This document shows, piece after piece, positions 10,283 through 18,695 of a stretch of DNA of 64,000 nucleotides; the first letter of the stretch is position 1, and each line of letters starts with the position of its first letter. The notes under the pieces were generated by a model, which was not told the origin of the DNA, searched no databases, and saw only the letters and a list, made by a program, of their open reading frames with translations. The stretch comes from Pirellulales bacterium (lineage in GTDB: Bacteria > Planctomycetota > Planctomycetia > Pirellulales > PALSA-1355). A program made the translations under genes and the position numbers. Where the stretch lies: NCBI GenBank assembly GCA_022844125.1, contig JALHMI010000016.1:62001-126000 (forward strand), written 5' to 3'.

Positions 10283-10310
10283 CTAAAGCCCGGGGAATAC
10301 CTTCCCCGGG
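10283..10310. repeat. Dispersed hairpin repeat, copy 2
   Basis: The lead-in CTAAAGCC is followed by a perfect hairpin at 10289-10310, CCCGGGGAA-TACC-TTCCCCGGG. It matches the element at 6437-6464 with three differences. It sits between hisC and hisB inside a co-directional operon, so a strong terminator role is doubtful; RNA processing or stabilisation is possible. Confidence 0.75.
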
Positions 10311-10326
10311 AACCCGCCTCCGTGAA

Positions 10327-10356
10327 TCACGAGTCACTAACTCACGAGTCACTAAC
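10327..10356. repeat. Two perfect 15-bp direct repeats
   Basis: The unit TCACGAGTCACTAAC occurs twice in tandem just before the hisB start codon at 10366. It could be slippage-derived or a protein-binding site. Nothing else identifies it. Confidence 0.6.
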
Positions 10357-10365
10357 TACTCCCCC

Positions 10366-10953
10366 ATGCCTCGCTCCGCTGCCATCCAGCGCAAGACCGC
10401 CGAGACCGACATCCAGCTCGAGCTCAACCTCGACGGCTCCGGCTCGTCGAACGTCGACACCGGCGTCGGCTTTCTCGATCACATGCTCACGCTGTTTGCC
10501 AAGCACGGCGTGTTCGATCTGAACGTGAAGGCGGTGGGCGACCTGCACATCGACCAGCATCACACGGTTGAAGACACCGGCATTTGCCTCGGTCAAGCGG
10601 TGAAGCAAGCGCTCGGCGACAAGCAAGGCATCCGCCGCTACGGGCACTTCACGCTGCCGATGGACGAAACGCTGGTCACGTCGGCGGTGGATCTCAGCGG
10701 CCGGGCCTACCTCGTCTGTCGCGTGGAGTTCCCCACCAGTAAGATCGGCGAATTCGACACCCAGCTCGTCGAAGAGTTCTGGCAAGCCTTCGCCGGCAAC
10801 GCGCTGTGCAATCTGCACCTCGTGTTGCACCACGGCCGTAACAGCCACCACATCAGCGAAGCCGTCTTCAAAGCGACCGCCCGTGCCCTACGCATGGCCG
10901 TCGAGCACGATCCGCGCTCCCCCGGCATCCCCAGCACCAAGGGCAGCCTGTAG
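10366..10953 (+). CDS. hisB: Imidazoleglycerol-phosphate dehydratase
   Basis: A 195-residue enzyme that dehydrates imidazoleglycerol phosphate to imidazole acetol phosphate, the substrate of HisC. It has the manganese-binding signatures twice, as the internally duplicated family requires: [14 protein letters not shown] with [15 protein letters not shown], and then [23 protein letters not shown]. The start at ATG 10366 is chosen because [22 protein letters not shown] begins the family alignment; the upstream in-frame sequence from 10201 is not conserved in character and overlaps hisC. It is a monofunctional HisB, without the phosphatase domain seen in enterobacteria. Confidence 0.95.
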   Translation: MPRSAAIQRKTAETDIQLELNLDGSGSSNVDTGVGFLDHMLTLFAKHGVFDLNVKAVGDLHIDQHHTVEDTGICLGQAVKQALGDKQGIRRYGHFTLPMDETLVTSAVDLSGRAYLVCRVEFPTSKIGEFDTQLVEEFWQAFAGNALCNLHLVLHHGRNSHHISEAVFKATARALRMAVEHDPRSPGIPSTKGSL

Positions 10954-10974
10954 CGCGAAAGCGCGAAGGACCCA

Positions 10975-11005
10975 ATCCTAGCCCGAAGCGTGCCAGCGAG
11001 GGTAC
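10975..11005. repeat. Short planctomycete-type intergenic repeat
   Basis: The stretch TAGCCCGAAGCG ... GCGAGGG in the hisB-pfp gap resembles an arm of the inverted repeat at 15686-15751 (AACCCGATGCCTGAGCGAGG). I infer that it is a degenerate copy of the same dispersed family. It lies between convergent genes. Confidence 0.4.
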
Positions 11006-11070
11006 CCGGCTCGAACGCGCTGCCTCATCCAACCGCCCTTCGCTTCGCCGGATGATCTTTCACCCCCGAG

Positions 11071-12372
11071 CTACTCGTTGACGTAGATCTCCAGAAACCG
11101 CGCCAGGCGATGGAAGTCGCTGTCCGGATCGACGAACCGGACCATCGTCACCAGCGTGTCGGGATCGATCAGCTTCTCGAACGGCACATAGTTCAGATCG
11201 AGCTGCCCTGAAACCGAGACCATCACGCCGTCGAGGCCTTCTTCCACCAGGGCCCGATACGCACCCACACCAAGCTGGCTGCCGAGCATCACGTCGAACG
11301 CATGCGGCCTCGCACAGCGAACCTCGTAGCCCAGCTGCAGGCCCGTGATCTTGCGCTTCTTGCCCGTCTGGTTGTGGTACTCCTCGGCGATCAGCTTCGA
11401 GAACATCCGGCTCAGGTTGAGCTGCGAAATGGCAATGTGCCCGTGCTCGTCGCGCGAGACACCCTGCAGATAGCTCGTCGGCAGGAACTCGGCCAGCCCC
11501 TCGGCCATCACGATCACGCCGAACTCCTTCCGTTCGTTCTCGCGGGCCCGCATCGTCTTGACGACCCGTTTGACGACCTCTTCCACGTTCATGATCGTCC
11601 GCGTGCGGCGCTCGCCCGTCGTCGGATCGACCGTCTCCTCCGTCTGGCGGTACTTGCCGTTCACGTCCTCGACGCTGATCACAAAGCTGGCTTCGCCGGC
11701 AATCGCGGCACCATAGGCCAGCCAGCCCGCGCTGCGTCCCATCGTCTCGGCCAGAAAGTAGGCCCGGCTGGCCTCGGCGTCGGCCAGCAGGTTGCGGATC
11801 TCGCCTGCCAACGTGTCGACTGCCGTGAAGTACCCGAACGTAAAGTCGATGCCCGAATAGTCGTTGTCGATCGTCTTGGGCAGATGCACGACCGGAATCC
11901 GCGGCCCCGGCTGGGCGCGGTCCTGGTAGAGCTTGAACTTGTTGGCCGTCTTCAGCGTGTCGTCACCGCCAATCGAGATCAGCGCGTCGACGTCGAGTGC
12001 GCGGAGCGTCTGATACACCGACTTGAGCGGCGCAATCCGTTCCGGATCGTTCAAATGCGACGGATGCGAAACGTTCTTGCCGGGGTTCGTGCGGGCGGTG
12101 CCAATCAGAATCCCCTGCGAGTTGCGCGTCCGGCGAAGCACCGTGTGGTCGAGCTGCAAATAGTCGCGCCCCAGCTCCAGCGGCTTGTCCGCATCAAAGT
12201 CCACCAGCCGCGAGTAGCCGTTCATGATGCCAACCACCTGCAGGTCGTTCCGCAGGAAACTGTTGGCCGCCGTCGAGATCACGGCGTTCGCCGCCGGCGC
12301 GGGACCACCCGCAAACAAAATCGCAACCTTGCGAATTGAAGTATCAACCTTCGGAGGACGAGAAAGCGTCAT
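11071..12372 (-). CDS. pfp: 6-phosphofructokinase, PPi-dependent type
   Basis: A glycolytic enzyme that phosphorylates fructose 6-phosphate. Two signature positions point to pyrophosphate rather than ATP as donor: ISIGGDDTLK (GGDD instead of the ATP-type GGDG) and LPKTIDND (PKTIDND instead of PGTIDND). Other group motifs are AGGPAPAANAVI near the N-terminus and ETMGRSAGWLA. ATG 12372 is chosen; a GTG at 12390 would add six residues. The reaction with PPi is reversible, so it could serve glycolysis and gluconeogenesis. The donor preference is inferred from these two motifs only. Confidence 0.9.
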   Translation of the reverse strand: MTLSRPPKVDTSIRKVAILFAGGPAPAANAVISTAANSFLRNDLQVVGIMNGYSRLVDFDADKPLELGRDYLQLDHTVLRRTRNSQGILIGTARTNPGKNVSHPSHLNDPERIAPLKSVYQTLRALDVDALISIGGDDTLKTANKFKLYQDRAQPGPRIPVVHLPKTIDNDYSGIDFTFGYFTAVDTLAGEIRNLLADAEASRAYFLAETMGRSAGWLAYGAAIAGEASFVISVEDVNGKYRQTEETVDPTTGERRTRTIMNVEEVVKRVVKTMRARENERKEFGVIVMAEGLAEFLPTSYLQGVSRDEHGHIAISQLNLSRMFSKLIAEEYHNQTGKKRKITGLQLGYEVRCARPHAFDVMLGSQLGVGAYRALVEEGLDGVMVSVSGQLDLNYVPFEKLIDPDTLVTMVRFVDPDSDFHRLARFLEIYVNE

Positions 12373-12464
12373 GGGGAGCGTAAACCACACAAGAGGGATG
12401 TTCGCGATGGCAGCCGCCTAGGCCTCCAATGCACTGCATCGCGGCCGTCTGCCTTCAATCTGCC

Positions 12465-13811
12465 CTATTGTGTCAGTCCGCTGCGTTCGACGAAAGTGGT
12501 GTCGACGCGGCCTTCCACAAACGCGGCATGGCGCAAGATTTCGCGATGCAGCGGAATCGTCGTCTTGATGCCCTCGATCCGCAGCTCGTCGAGCGCCCGC
12601 AGCATGCATTCGATCGCCTCGTTTCGCGTCGGCTGATGCACGATCAGCTTGCCGATCATCGAATCGTAATGGGGCGAAACCGTGTAGCCCGGGTGCGCGT
12701 GCGAATCGAACCGCACGCCGAAGCCCCCCGGCACATACATCTTCTCGATCTTGCCGGGCGACGGTTGAAAATTCTTGGCCGGGTCTTCCGCGTTGATCCG
12801 GCACTCGATCACCGCCCCGCGCGGCACGATGTCGGCCTGCGTAAAGGGCAGCGGTTCTCCCGCAGCCACGCGAATCTGCGACTTGATCAGATCGATCCCC
12901 GTGATCATTTCGCTCACGGGATGCTCAACCTGAATCCGGGCGTTCACTTCGATGAAGTAGAAGTTGCCGGTCTGGTCGACGATAAACTCGACCGTGCCTG
13001 CGTTTGTGTATCCACAGGCTTTGACCAGCCGCACGGCCGCTTCGCAAATCGCGACCCGCGTTTCCTGCGTCAGGTGTGGCGAGGGGCTCTCTTCGATCAG
13101 CTTCTGATGCCGCCGCTGGGTCGAGCAGTCGCGCTCCCACAGGTGCACGACGTTGCCGTGATGATCGGCCAGCACCTGCACTTCGACGTGCCGGGGATGT
13201 TCGACGTACTTTTCCAGATAGATGCTGCCGTCGCCGAAGGCCGCTTCCGCCTCGGCCGCGGCTTGCGACAACGCGCTCTTGAGCGCCAGGTCGTTCAGCG
13301 CCACCCGCATCCCGCGGCCGCCGCCGCCGGCGCTCGCCTTGACCAGCACCGGAAAGCCAATTTCATGGGCGATCCGCATCGCTTCGCTCTCTTCGCGAAT
13401 CAGCCCGTCGCTACCCGGCACCACCGGCACCTTGGCCTCGCGCGCCAGCTTGCGGGCCGAGTTTTTGTCCCCCAGCCGGGCCATCGCCTCGGGCGTGGGA
13501 CCGATGAAGTCGATCTTGCAACTGCGGCACACCTCGTTGAAGTGCGCGTTCTCGGCCAGAAATCCGTAGCCGGGATGAATCGCTTGCACGTTGCCGATCT
13601 CGGCCGCGCTGATCACCCGATCGATTTTGCGATAGCTGTCCGAACCCTTGGCCGGCCCGACGCAGAAGGCCTCGTCGGCCAGGTCGAGATACGCCGCGCC
13701 GCGGTCCGCTTCGCTGAAAATGGCCACGGTCTCGACGCCCAGCTCCCGGCAGGCGCGAATGATCCGCAGCGCGATCTCGCCGCGATTGGCTACCAGGATT
13801 CTCTTGTACAT
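12465..13811 (-). CDS. accC: Biotin carboxylase subunit of acetyl-CoA carboxylase
   Basis: A 448-residue ATP-grasp enzyme that carboxylates the biotin on AccB with bicarbonate, the first half of the acetyl-CoA carboxylase reaction. It starts [18 protein letters not shown], the standard AccC N-terminus. Further motifs are [20 protein letters not shown] (glycine-rich ATP loop), the [19 protein letters not shown] segment, and [14 protein letters not shown] with metal-binding Glu and Asn. It lies 119 bp downstream of accB in the same direction. The in-frame region upstream to 13898 is not family-like. Confidence 0.97.
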   Translation of the reverse strand: MYKRILVANRGEIALRIIRACRELGVETVAIFSEADRGAAYLDLADEAFCVGPAKGSDSYRKIDRVISAAEIGNVQAIHPGYGFLAENAHFNEVCRSCKIDFIGPTPEAMARLGDKNSARKLAREAKVPVVPGSDGLIREESEAMRIAHEIGFPVLVKASAGGGGRGMRVALNDLALKSALSQAAAEAEAAFGDGSIYLEKYVEHPRHVEVQVLADHHGNVVHLWERDCSTQRRHQKLIEESPSPHLTQETRVAICEAAVRLVKACGYTNAGTVEFIVDQTGNFYFIEVNARIQVEHPVSEMITGIDLIKSQIRVAAGEPLPFTQADIVPRGAVIECRINAEDPAKNFQPSPGKIEKMYVPGGFGVRFDSHAHPGYTVSPHYDSMIGKLIVHQPTRNEAIECMLRALDELRIEGIKTTIPLHREILRHAAFVEGRVDTTFVERSGLTQ

Positions 13812-13930
13812 CGAACGGACTCGTTTCTCGGGCGAAATCTTCTCAAGCTCGTGATGGCGGCCGAAGCTGGTCATGCCGCGCGCCCGCCGGCGATCCACTC
13901 GCGAGGCGAGGCGCGACCAGGCCGCCGCGT

Positions 13931-14422
13931 TTACTTATTGGGATCGATCTTGTACAGCGGCTGCCCAAACTCTACCGGCGCCCCGTTCTCGACCAAGACC
14001 TGCACTACCAGGCCCGACACTTCGGCCGGAATCTCGTTGAAGACCTTCATGGCCTCGATGATGCAGACCGTGCTGGTGGGGCCGATGTGATCGCCCACCT
14101 TCACAAACGGCGGCGTCTCAGGGCTCGAAGAGGCGTAGAACGTGCCGATCATCGGGCTCTTGATTTCGACCAGGTTGGCGTCTGAAGCGGGGGCCGCGGC
14201 CGGAGCGGCGCCGCCGGATGCGGGAGCGGCCGGCGCGGCAGGCCGCGCGACTTCGATGATTGGCTCGCCCCCTTTGCGCAGGCGAATCCGCTGATCAGCC
14301 TGCCGCAGGTCGATCTCGGCCAGCTCATGCTCATTCATCAGCTCGACGAGCCGGCGAATGCGCTTCACGTCAAAGATATCGCCTTCTTTTTCTTTGGACG
14401 GGGGTCCCGCCATCTTGCTCAT
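13931..14422 (-). CDS. accB: Biotin carboxyl carrier protein
   Basis: A 163-residue carrier. The N-terminal part ([18 protein letters not shown]) is the dimer-forming region. A Pro/Ala-rich flexible linker follows, then a C-terminal biotinyl domain with [10 protein letters not shown] and the biotinylation site EAMKVFNEI. The domain ends [10 protein letters not shown], as usual. ATG 14422 (MSKMAGPP) or 14413 could be the start; a longer in-frame extension overlaps the M24 peptidase gene and looks unlikely. Together with accC it supplies malonyl-CoA for fatty acid synthesis. Confidence 0.95.
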   Translation of the reverse strand: MSKMAGPPSKEKEGDIFDVKRIRRLVELMNEHELAEIDLRQADQRIRLRKGGEPIIEVARPAAPAAPASGGAAPAAAPASDANLVEIKSPMIGTFYASSSPETPPFVKVGDHIGPTSTVCIIEAMKVFNEIPAEVSGLVVQVLVENGAPVEFGQPLYKIDPNK

Positions 14423-14451
14423 CTCCCAGGAATCCTCGGTTCTCTCGCCGC

Positions 14452-15543
14452 CTAGCTCACGATGGCGTCTTCCCACGTCTTGCTGACGCTGGTCAGAACT
14501 TCATGGCCCGACTTCGTCACCAGAATATCGTCCTCGATTCGCACGCCACCCCAACCCGGCAGGTAAATGCCCGGCTCCACGGTCACGACCATGCCGGGCT
14601 CCAACTTGCGATGCTGGCCGGCAGCCAGCCGCGGACCTTCGTGGATCTCCAGCCCGATGCCGTGCCCCAGGCCATGCCCGAAGTTCTTGGCGAATCCCGC
14701 CTTGGCAATGACGGTCCGGGCCACCTCGTCAATCTCATGACAGGTCTTGCCCGGAGCGATCGCGGCGATGGCCTGCTCCTGCGCCGACAACACAACTCTA
14801 TATATACGTTCGAGTTTGGGCGGGATTTTACCGGTCACTAATACCCGCGTCAAGTCGCTCATGTACTGCCCGCCGTTGGCTCCCCAGTCGACCAGGACGA
14901 AGTCATCCGCCCCGATTTTCTGAGCTGTCGGCCGGGCGTGCGGCAGCGCCGCCCGCGCTCCCACGGCCACGATCGACGGAAAGCTGCACCCCTTGCCGCC
15001 GAACAGCCGGATGTTGTTTTCCAGCTCGTCGGCCACTTCCTTCTCGGTCCGCTCCGGGCGCAGCGAAGCTTTCAGGATGCCAAACGCACGCTCGGCAAAC
15101 CACACAGCTCGGCGAATCTCGGCAATTTCGTCCTTATCCTTGATCAGCCGTAGCTCCTCGACCAGGTTGGCCGTGCTCACCAGTTCGGTCTTGGGCAGGG
15201 CCGCGGCGATCTCGTCCCGCGTGCCAACGGTCATCGAGCTCCCCTCGATCCCGAGCTTGCCGACCTTCGCCCGCGAGGCCACCTGGCCGATCCGCTCGAT
15301 CATGCCCACCCCCGGCGGCCGGATCGAGGCTTCCATCCCCGGACATTCTTCCTCGAGCTGGGTGGTGTAGCGCGGGTCGCTGATCACGACCTCGCCTTCG
15401 CCGAGGACCAGCAGGTAGCTGTCGTCGCCGGTGAAACCGGTCAGATACGTCACGTTGATGAAGTTCGTCACCAGCAGGGCATCGAGCCCCTGCTTCTTGA
15501 TCTGGCGGCGAAGCTTCTCGCGTCGGGCAGCGAATTGGCTCAT
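14452..15543 (-). CDS. M24-family Xaa-Pro peptidase
   Basis: A 363-residue metallopeptidase of the aminopeptidase P/prolidase family. It has a creatinase-like N-terminal domain (residues 1-125) and a C-terminal pita-bread domain with dinuclear metal ligands: VDWGANGGQYMSDLTR (two Asp), FGHGLGHGIGLEIHEGP (His), VTVEPGIY and GVRIEDDILVT (two Glu). It is the first gene of a run with accB and accC, separated by 29 bp from accB. This peptidase-accBC order is widely seen in bacteria, often with efp between; efp is absent here. Prolidase versus aminopeptidase P cannot be separated. Confidence 0.92.
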   Translation of the reverse strand: MSQFAARREKLRRQIKKQGLDALLVTNFINVTYLTGFTGDDSYLLVLGEGEVVISDPRYTTQLEEECPGMEASIRPPGVGMIERIGQVASRAKVGKLGIEGSSMTVGTRDEIAAALPKTELVSTANLVEELRLIKDKDEIAEIRRAVWFAERAFGILKASLRPERTEKEVADELENNIRLFGGKGCSFPSIVAVGARAALPHARPTAQKIGADDFVLVDWGANGGQYMSDLTRVLVTGKIPPKLERIYRVVLSAQEQAIAAIAPGKTCHEIDEVARTVIAKAGFAKNFGHGLGHGIGLEIHEGPRLAAGQHRKLEPGMVVTVEPGIYLPGWGGVRIEDDILVTKSGHEVLTSVSKTWEDAIVS

Positions 15544-15685
15544 GGTGGTGCGGTGCTCGTGGCTGCGGAGTCGCTTAGAGAATCAGGGGTCCTCAGAGCC
15601 ATTTGCTAACATTGCCCGCCGGTTCTGGCAAGGTGGAAAGCATCACGCACACTGCGTGCGGGGTTGATCATGTCGGTCGCACGTC

Positions 15686-15751
15686 TTCATAACCCGATGC
15701 CTGAGCGAGGCCTTTTCGGACGATTTTCTCGCTCACGCTCCGGGTTATGAA
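15686..15751. repeat. 66-bp imperfect inverted repeat
   Basis: The outer arms TTCATAACCCG and CGGGTTATGAA pair perfectly over 11 bp, and the inner arms GAGCGAG and CTCGCTC pair perfectly again after short mismatches. It sits between the divergent M24 peptidase and larB genes, about 80 bp before the larB start, so it is not a simple terminator. The arms resemble the short element near 10979, which suggests a dispersed family. Confidence 0.75.
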
Positions 15752-15831
15752 TGCGCCGAGAGACTCGCCCGGTATCGGTTCGCCCACGCCCCCCTTCGCC
15801 CTCGCTTCCGCCGTGGGGTAGGATTAAATGC

Positions 15832-16614
15832 ATGAACCCCACCCAGCTCGAACAACTCGCCCGCAAGCTCCTCGACGGCCGGTTGCCGCTCGAAGAGTTC
15901 CTGCTCGCCGCCACGGGCGAAGCCACTGCCGATCTCGACGAAGCCCAGATCGATCTCGATCGCCAGCGCCGCTGCGGCTATCCCGAAGTTGTCTTCGGCG
16001 AAGGCAAAACCGTTCCCACGCTGATCAAGATCTTCGAGCGCATGGTCGGCGAAGGGATCGACGTCTTCGCCACGCGCATCTCGGCAGAGAAAGCCAACGA
16101 ACTCGTACCGCTGTTCGTGGACGGCTACTACAACGAAGTCGCCCGCACGTTCCGCATTCCGCTCGCCGCCGAGGACGAAGATGCACAATCCACCGCCGGC
16201 CGCGTCGCCGTGGTGACTGCCGGCACGGGTGACCTGCCCATCGCCGAGGAAGCTCGCGAGACGCTGCTCTGGATGGGCGCTCGCACGCATCTCATCTGCG
16301 ACGTCGGCGTCGCCGGACCGCATCGCCTGATCGAACACTTGAATGAACTGGTCGATGTTGACGCCGTCGTGGTGATCGCCGGCATGGAAGGCGCGCTGCC
16401 GAGCGTCGTCGGTGGACACGTTGCTTGCCCCGTCATCGCCGTGCCCACCAGCATCGGCTACGGCGCGAACCTCGGCGGCATCGCGGCTCTGCTCAGCATG
16501 CTCAATAGCTGCGCGGCAAACGTTACGGTTGTGAACATCGACGCCGGCTTCAAAGGCGGGTACGTCGCCGGCCTGATCGCCGCCCGCACCGCCAAGGCAC
16601 GCCGCGAGGGCTGA
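15832..16614 (+). CDS. larB: LarB-type pyridinium-3,5-biscarboxylic acid mononucleotide synthase
   Basis: A 260-residue protein of the PurE-like family. LarB carboxylates and hydrolyses nicotinic acid adenine dinucleotide to start nickel-pincer cofactor synthesis. The N-terminal part has LLDGRLPLEEFL and DLDRQRRCGYPEVVFGEGK; the C-terminal PurE-like core has VVTAGTGDLPIAEEA, VVIAGMEGALPSVVGG and VPTSIGYGANLGGI. ATG 15832 is chosen because the upstream in-frame sequence runs into the inverted repeat. nnrD follows 3 bp later. larC and larE are not in the window, so the cofactor role is known for the family but not shown by context. Confidence 0.88.
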   Translation: MNPTQLEQLARKLLDGRLPLEEFLLAATGEATADLDEAQIDLDRQRRCGYPEVVFGEGKTVPTLIKIFERMVGEGIDVFATRISAEKANELVPLFVDGYYNEVARTFRIPLAAEDEDAQSTAGRVAVVTAGTGDLPIAEEARETLLWMGARTHLICDVGVAGPHRLIEHLNELVDVDAVVVIAGMEGALPSVVGGHVACPVIAVPTSIGYGANLGGIAALLSMLNSCAANVTVVNIDAGFKGGYVAGLIAARTAKARREG

Positions 16615-16617
16615 CGC

Positions 16618-17490
16618 ATGTCGCAAGAGTCAACCTCGCCGCTGCCCAAGCTCCCGCCGCGCGAGCCCGACAGTCACAAAGGCACGTTCGGTCACGCCCT
16701 GATCATCGGCGGTTCGCGCGGGATGGCCGGCGCCGTCGGACTGGCCAGCATGTCGTGCCTCCGCAGCGGCGCGGGCCTGGTGACCGCCGCCACCAGCAGC
16801 GCCGTGCAAGCGACCGTCTCCGGATACGAGCCTGCGCTCATGACCGTCCCGCTGCCGCACGACGAAGCCGGCCGCATCGTGGCGCTGGCGATGAGCGTGC
16901 TGGCTGAACAACTTCAAAAGGCCACCGCGATCGGCCTCGGCCCGGGACTTGGCCAGAGCGACACGCTCACCGAGTTCGTCGGCGAGCTCTATCAAACTGT
17001 CAAGCAGCCGATGGTCGTCGACGCCGACGCCTTGAACGCGCTTTCGAAGCAACCCGCGATCCTGCCCCGCGCCGGCGGCCCGCGCGTGCTCACCCCGCAT
17101 CCCGGCGAGTTCGCCCGCCTCACCAGCCGCGACAAGATTCCAGTCGAAGAGCGCGAATCGCTCGCCCGCGACTTCGCCAAGAAGAACGGCGTCGTGCTGG
17201 TTCTCAAAGGACATCGCACGGTGATCAGCGACGGCACGCAGCTCGCGCTCAACACGACCGGCAATCCCGGCATGGCCACCGGTGGCACGGGTGATGTCCT
17301 GACCGGCATCATCACGGCGCTACTTTGCCAGCAGCTCTCGCCCTCCGACGCCGCGCGGCTCGGCTGCCACGTGCACGGACTGGCCGGCGACCTGGCGGCC
17401 GACGAGCTCGGCCAGATTTCGCTGATCGCCAGCGACCTGGTGAAGTATCTGCCGATGGCCTGGCAGCTCACGCTGAGCGGCGAAGGGTAA
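16618..17490 (+). CDS. nnrD: ADP-dependent NAD(P)H-hydrate dehydratase
   Basis: A 290-residue ribokinase-like enzyme (YjeF C-terminal domain, CARKD family) that repairs damaged NADH and NADPH hydrates using ADP or ATP. Visible motifs are GTFGHALIIGGSRGMAGA, VDADALNAL, LTPHPGEFARL, VLKGHRTVI and NPGMATGGTGDVLTG, the catalytic-anion-hole segment. The epimerase (YjeF N-terminal) domain is absent, so NnrE must be separate. It starts 3 bp after larB, so the two are very probably cotranscribed. Both act on NAD-like nucleotides. Confidence 0.92.
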   Translation: MSQESTSPLPKLPPREPDSHKGTFGHALIIGGSRGMAGAVGLASMSCLRSGAGLVTAATSSAVQATVSGYEPALMTVPLPHDEAGRIVALAMSVLAEQLQKATAIGLGPGLGQSDTLTEFVGELYQTVKQPMVVDADALNALSKQPAILPRAGGPRVLTPHPGEFARLTSRDKIPVEERESLARDFAKKNGVVLVLKGHRTVISDGTQLALNTTGNPGMATGGTGDVLTGIITALLCQQLSPSDAARLGCHVHGLAGDLAADELGQISLIASDLVKYLPMAWQLTLSGEG

Positions 17491-17495
17491 AGGCC

Positions 17496-18569
17496 CTAAA
17501 TCGCGCCCATCGTCGCCGTCTCCGGCACCGGCGACGGCCTGCCGAATAGATACCCCTGCACGTAGTCCGCCCCATGTCGCACCGCCCACTGATACTCTTC
17601 AGGCGATTCGATCCCTTCGCAAATCGTGCGAATGTTCAGCTTGTGCGCCATGTCCAACAGGCGTGACGTGACCAGCGACTTGTAGCGATCCAGATGCACG
17701 TCGCGCATCAGGTGCATGTCGAACTTGATGAAGTCGGGCTTAAGCTTCGTCAGCAGATTGACCGAGCCGTAACCCGCCCCGAAGTCATCGAGCGCGATCA
17801 AGTAGCCGTGGTCGCGGTAATAATCCAGTATCCGCGGCAGGTGATCGGGATCGGCCACCGTGTCGCTTTCGACCACTTCGAACACGAACTGATTCGGCCG
17901 CATTTTTGAGTTGGCAATCGCCTGCACAGTGCTTTTCAGGCAGCTCGCCGGATCGTAGATCGCGGTGGGGTTGAAGTTGATGAACACCTTGCTCGTCAGT
18001 TCCTGTTTCACCGCCGCGTGGATGTGACGCAGCCGCAGCGCTCGATCGAGTTGAAACAGCAGCCCCGCGTCGCGAGCGACCTCGAACATCTCTCCCGGCG
18101 ACACCAGCCGGCCGGCGGCGGAGATCCCGCGCGTCAGGCATTCGTAGCCGAACACGTGATCGGGCCGCTCGGTGCAGATGATCGGCTGGAAATACGTCGC
18201 GACGCGACTCGCTTCCAGCATCTGCAAGAGCCAGCGTCCGCGGGCGCGGGCCAGCAGCGTTTGCAGGGTCTGCATCCGCCCCAGATCAGAAATCGAGATC
18301 GCTGCCAGCCCATCGAGGTGCAGGCAGCGCGTGCCGGCCTCTTCGGCCGAAGTCAGCCGGCCGTCGAGCACCTCCGCCAGCCGGGCCAGCTCGCACGACT
18401 CGAGATTGACGGCAAGAATGCCACCTGCCGGTTCGTCGCAGGCGACCGCGGCCGATCTGAGCGCTTCGCGAATCTTGCCTAACGTATGCCCAAGCGGCGG
18501 GCACAGATACAGCACTCCCTGCTCGCCCACCGCCTGTGGCAATAACTCACATCCTGGACACGCCCCCAT
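17496..18569 (-). CDS. EAL-domain protein, putative c-di-GMP phosphodiesterase
   Basis: A 357-residue protein with an N-terminal region of about 110 residues that is not recognised (it begins with CPGC) and a C-terminal EAL domain. The EAL signature itself reads YECLTRG, so Ala is replaced by Cys, but the metal-binding Glu is kept. Other catalytic positions are present: FNFNPTA (Asn), FEVVES (Glu), ALDDFGAGYGS (two Asp), FIKFD (Lys), CEGIES (Glu) and VQGYLFG. It is therefore probably active in hydrolysing cyclic di-GMP. It has no GGDEF, membrane or signal sequence and looks cytoplasmic. It converges with nnrD, ending 6 bp from it. Confidence 0.88.
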   Translation of the reverse strand: MGACPGCELLPQAVGEQGVLYLCPPLGHTLGKIREALRSAAVACDEPAGGILAVNLESCELARLAEVLDGRLTSAEEAGTRCLHLDGLAAISISDLGRMQTLQTLLARARGRWLLQMLEASRVATYFQPIICTERPDHVFGYECLTRGISAAGRLVSPGEMFEVARDAGLLFQLDRALRLRHIHAAVKQELTSKVFINFNPTAIYDPASCLKSTVQAIANSKMRPNQFVFEVVESDTVADPDHLPRILDYYRDHGYLIALDDFGAGYGSVNLLTKLKPDFIKFDMHLMRDVHLDRYKSLVTSRLLDMAHKLNIRTICEGIESPEEYQWAVRHGADYVQGYLFGRPSPVPETATMGAI

Positions 18570-18695
18570 GATTCCGCCTCTCCATGCAGCGCGCGAATGA
18601 AATTCCTGCGGGAACTCTAGTTCACACTTTGCGCGCGAGACCGGCGCAGTACTGCCTGTAGCGATTGCGCGGGCTGAAGGACCATCAGGTGGCCA

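Noticed and set aside
12429-14090. Long open frame on the plus strand (553 codons)
   Set aside because: It is the shadow of accC and the end of accB; no family motif.
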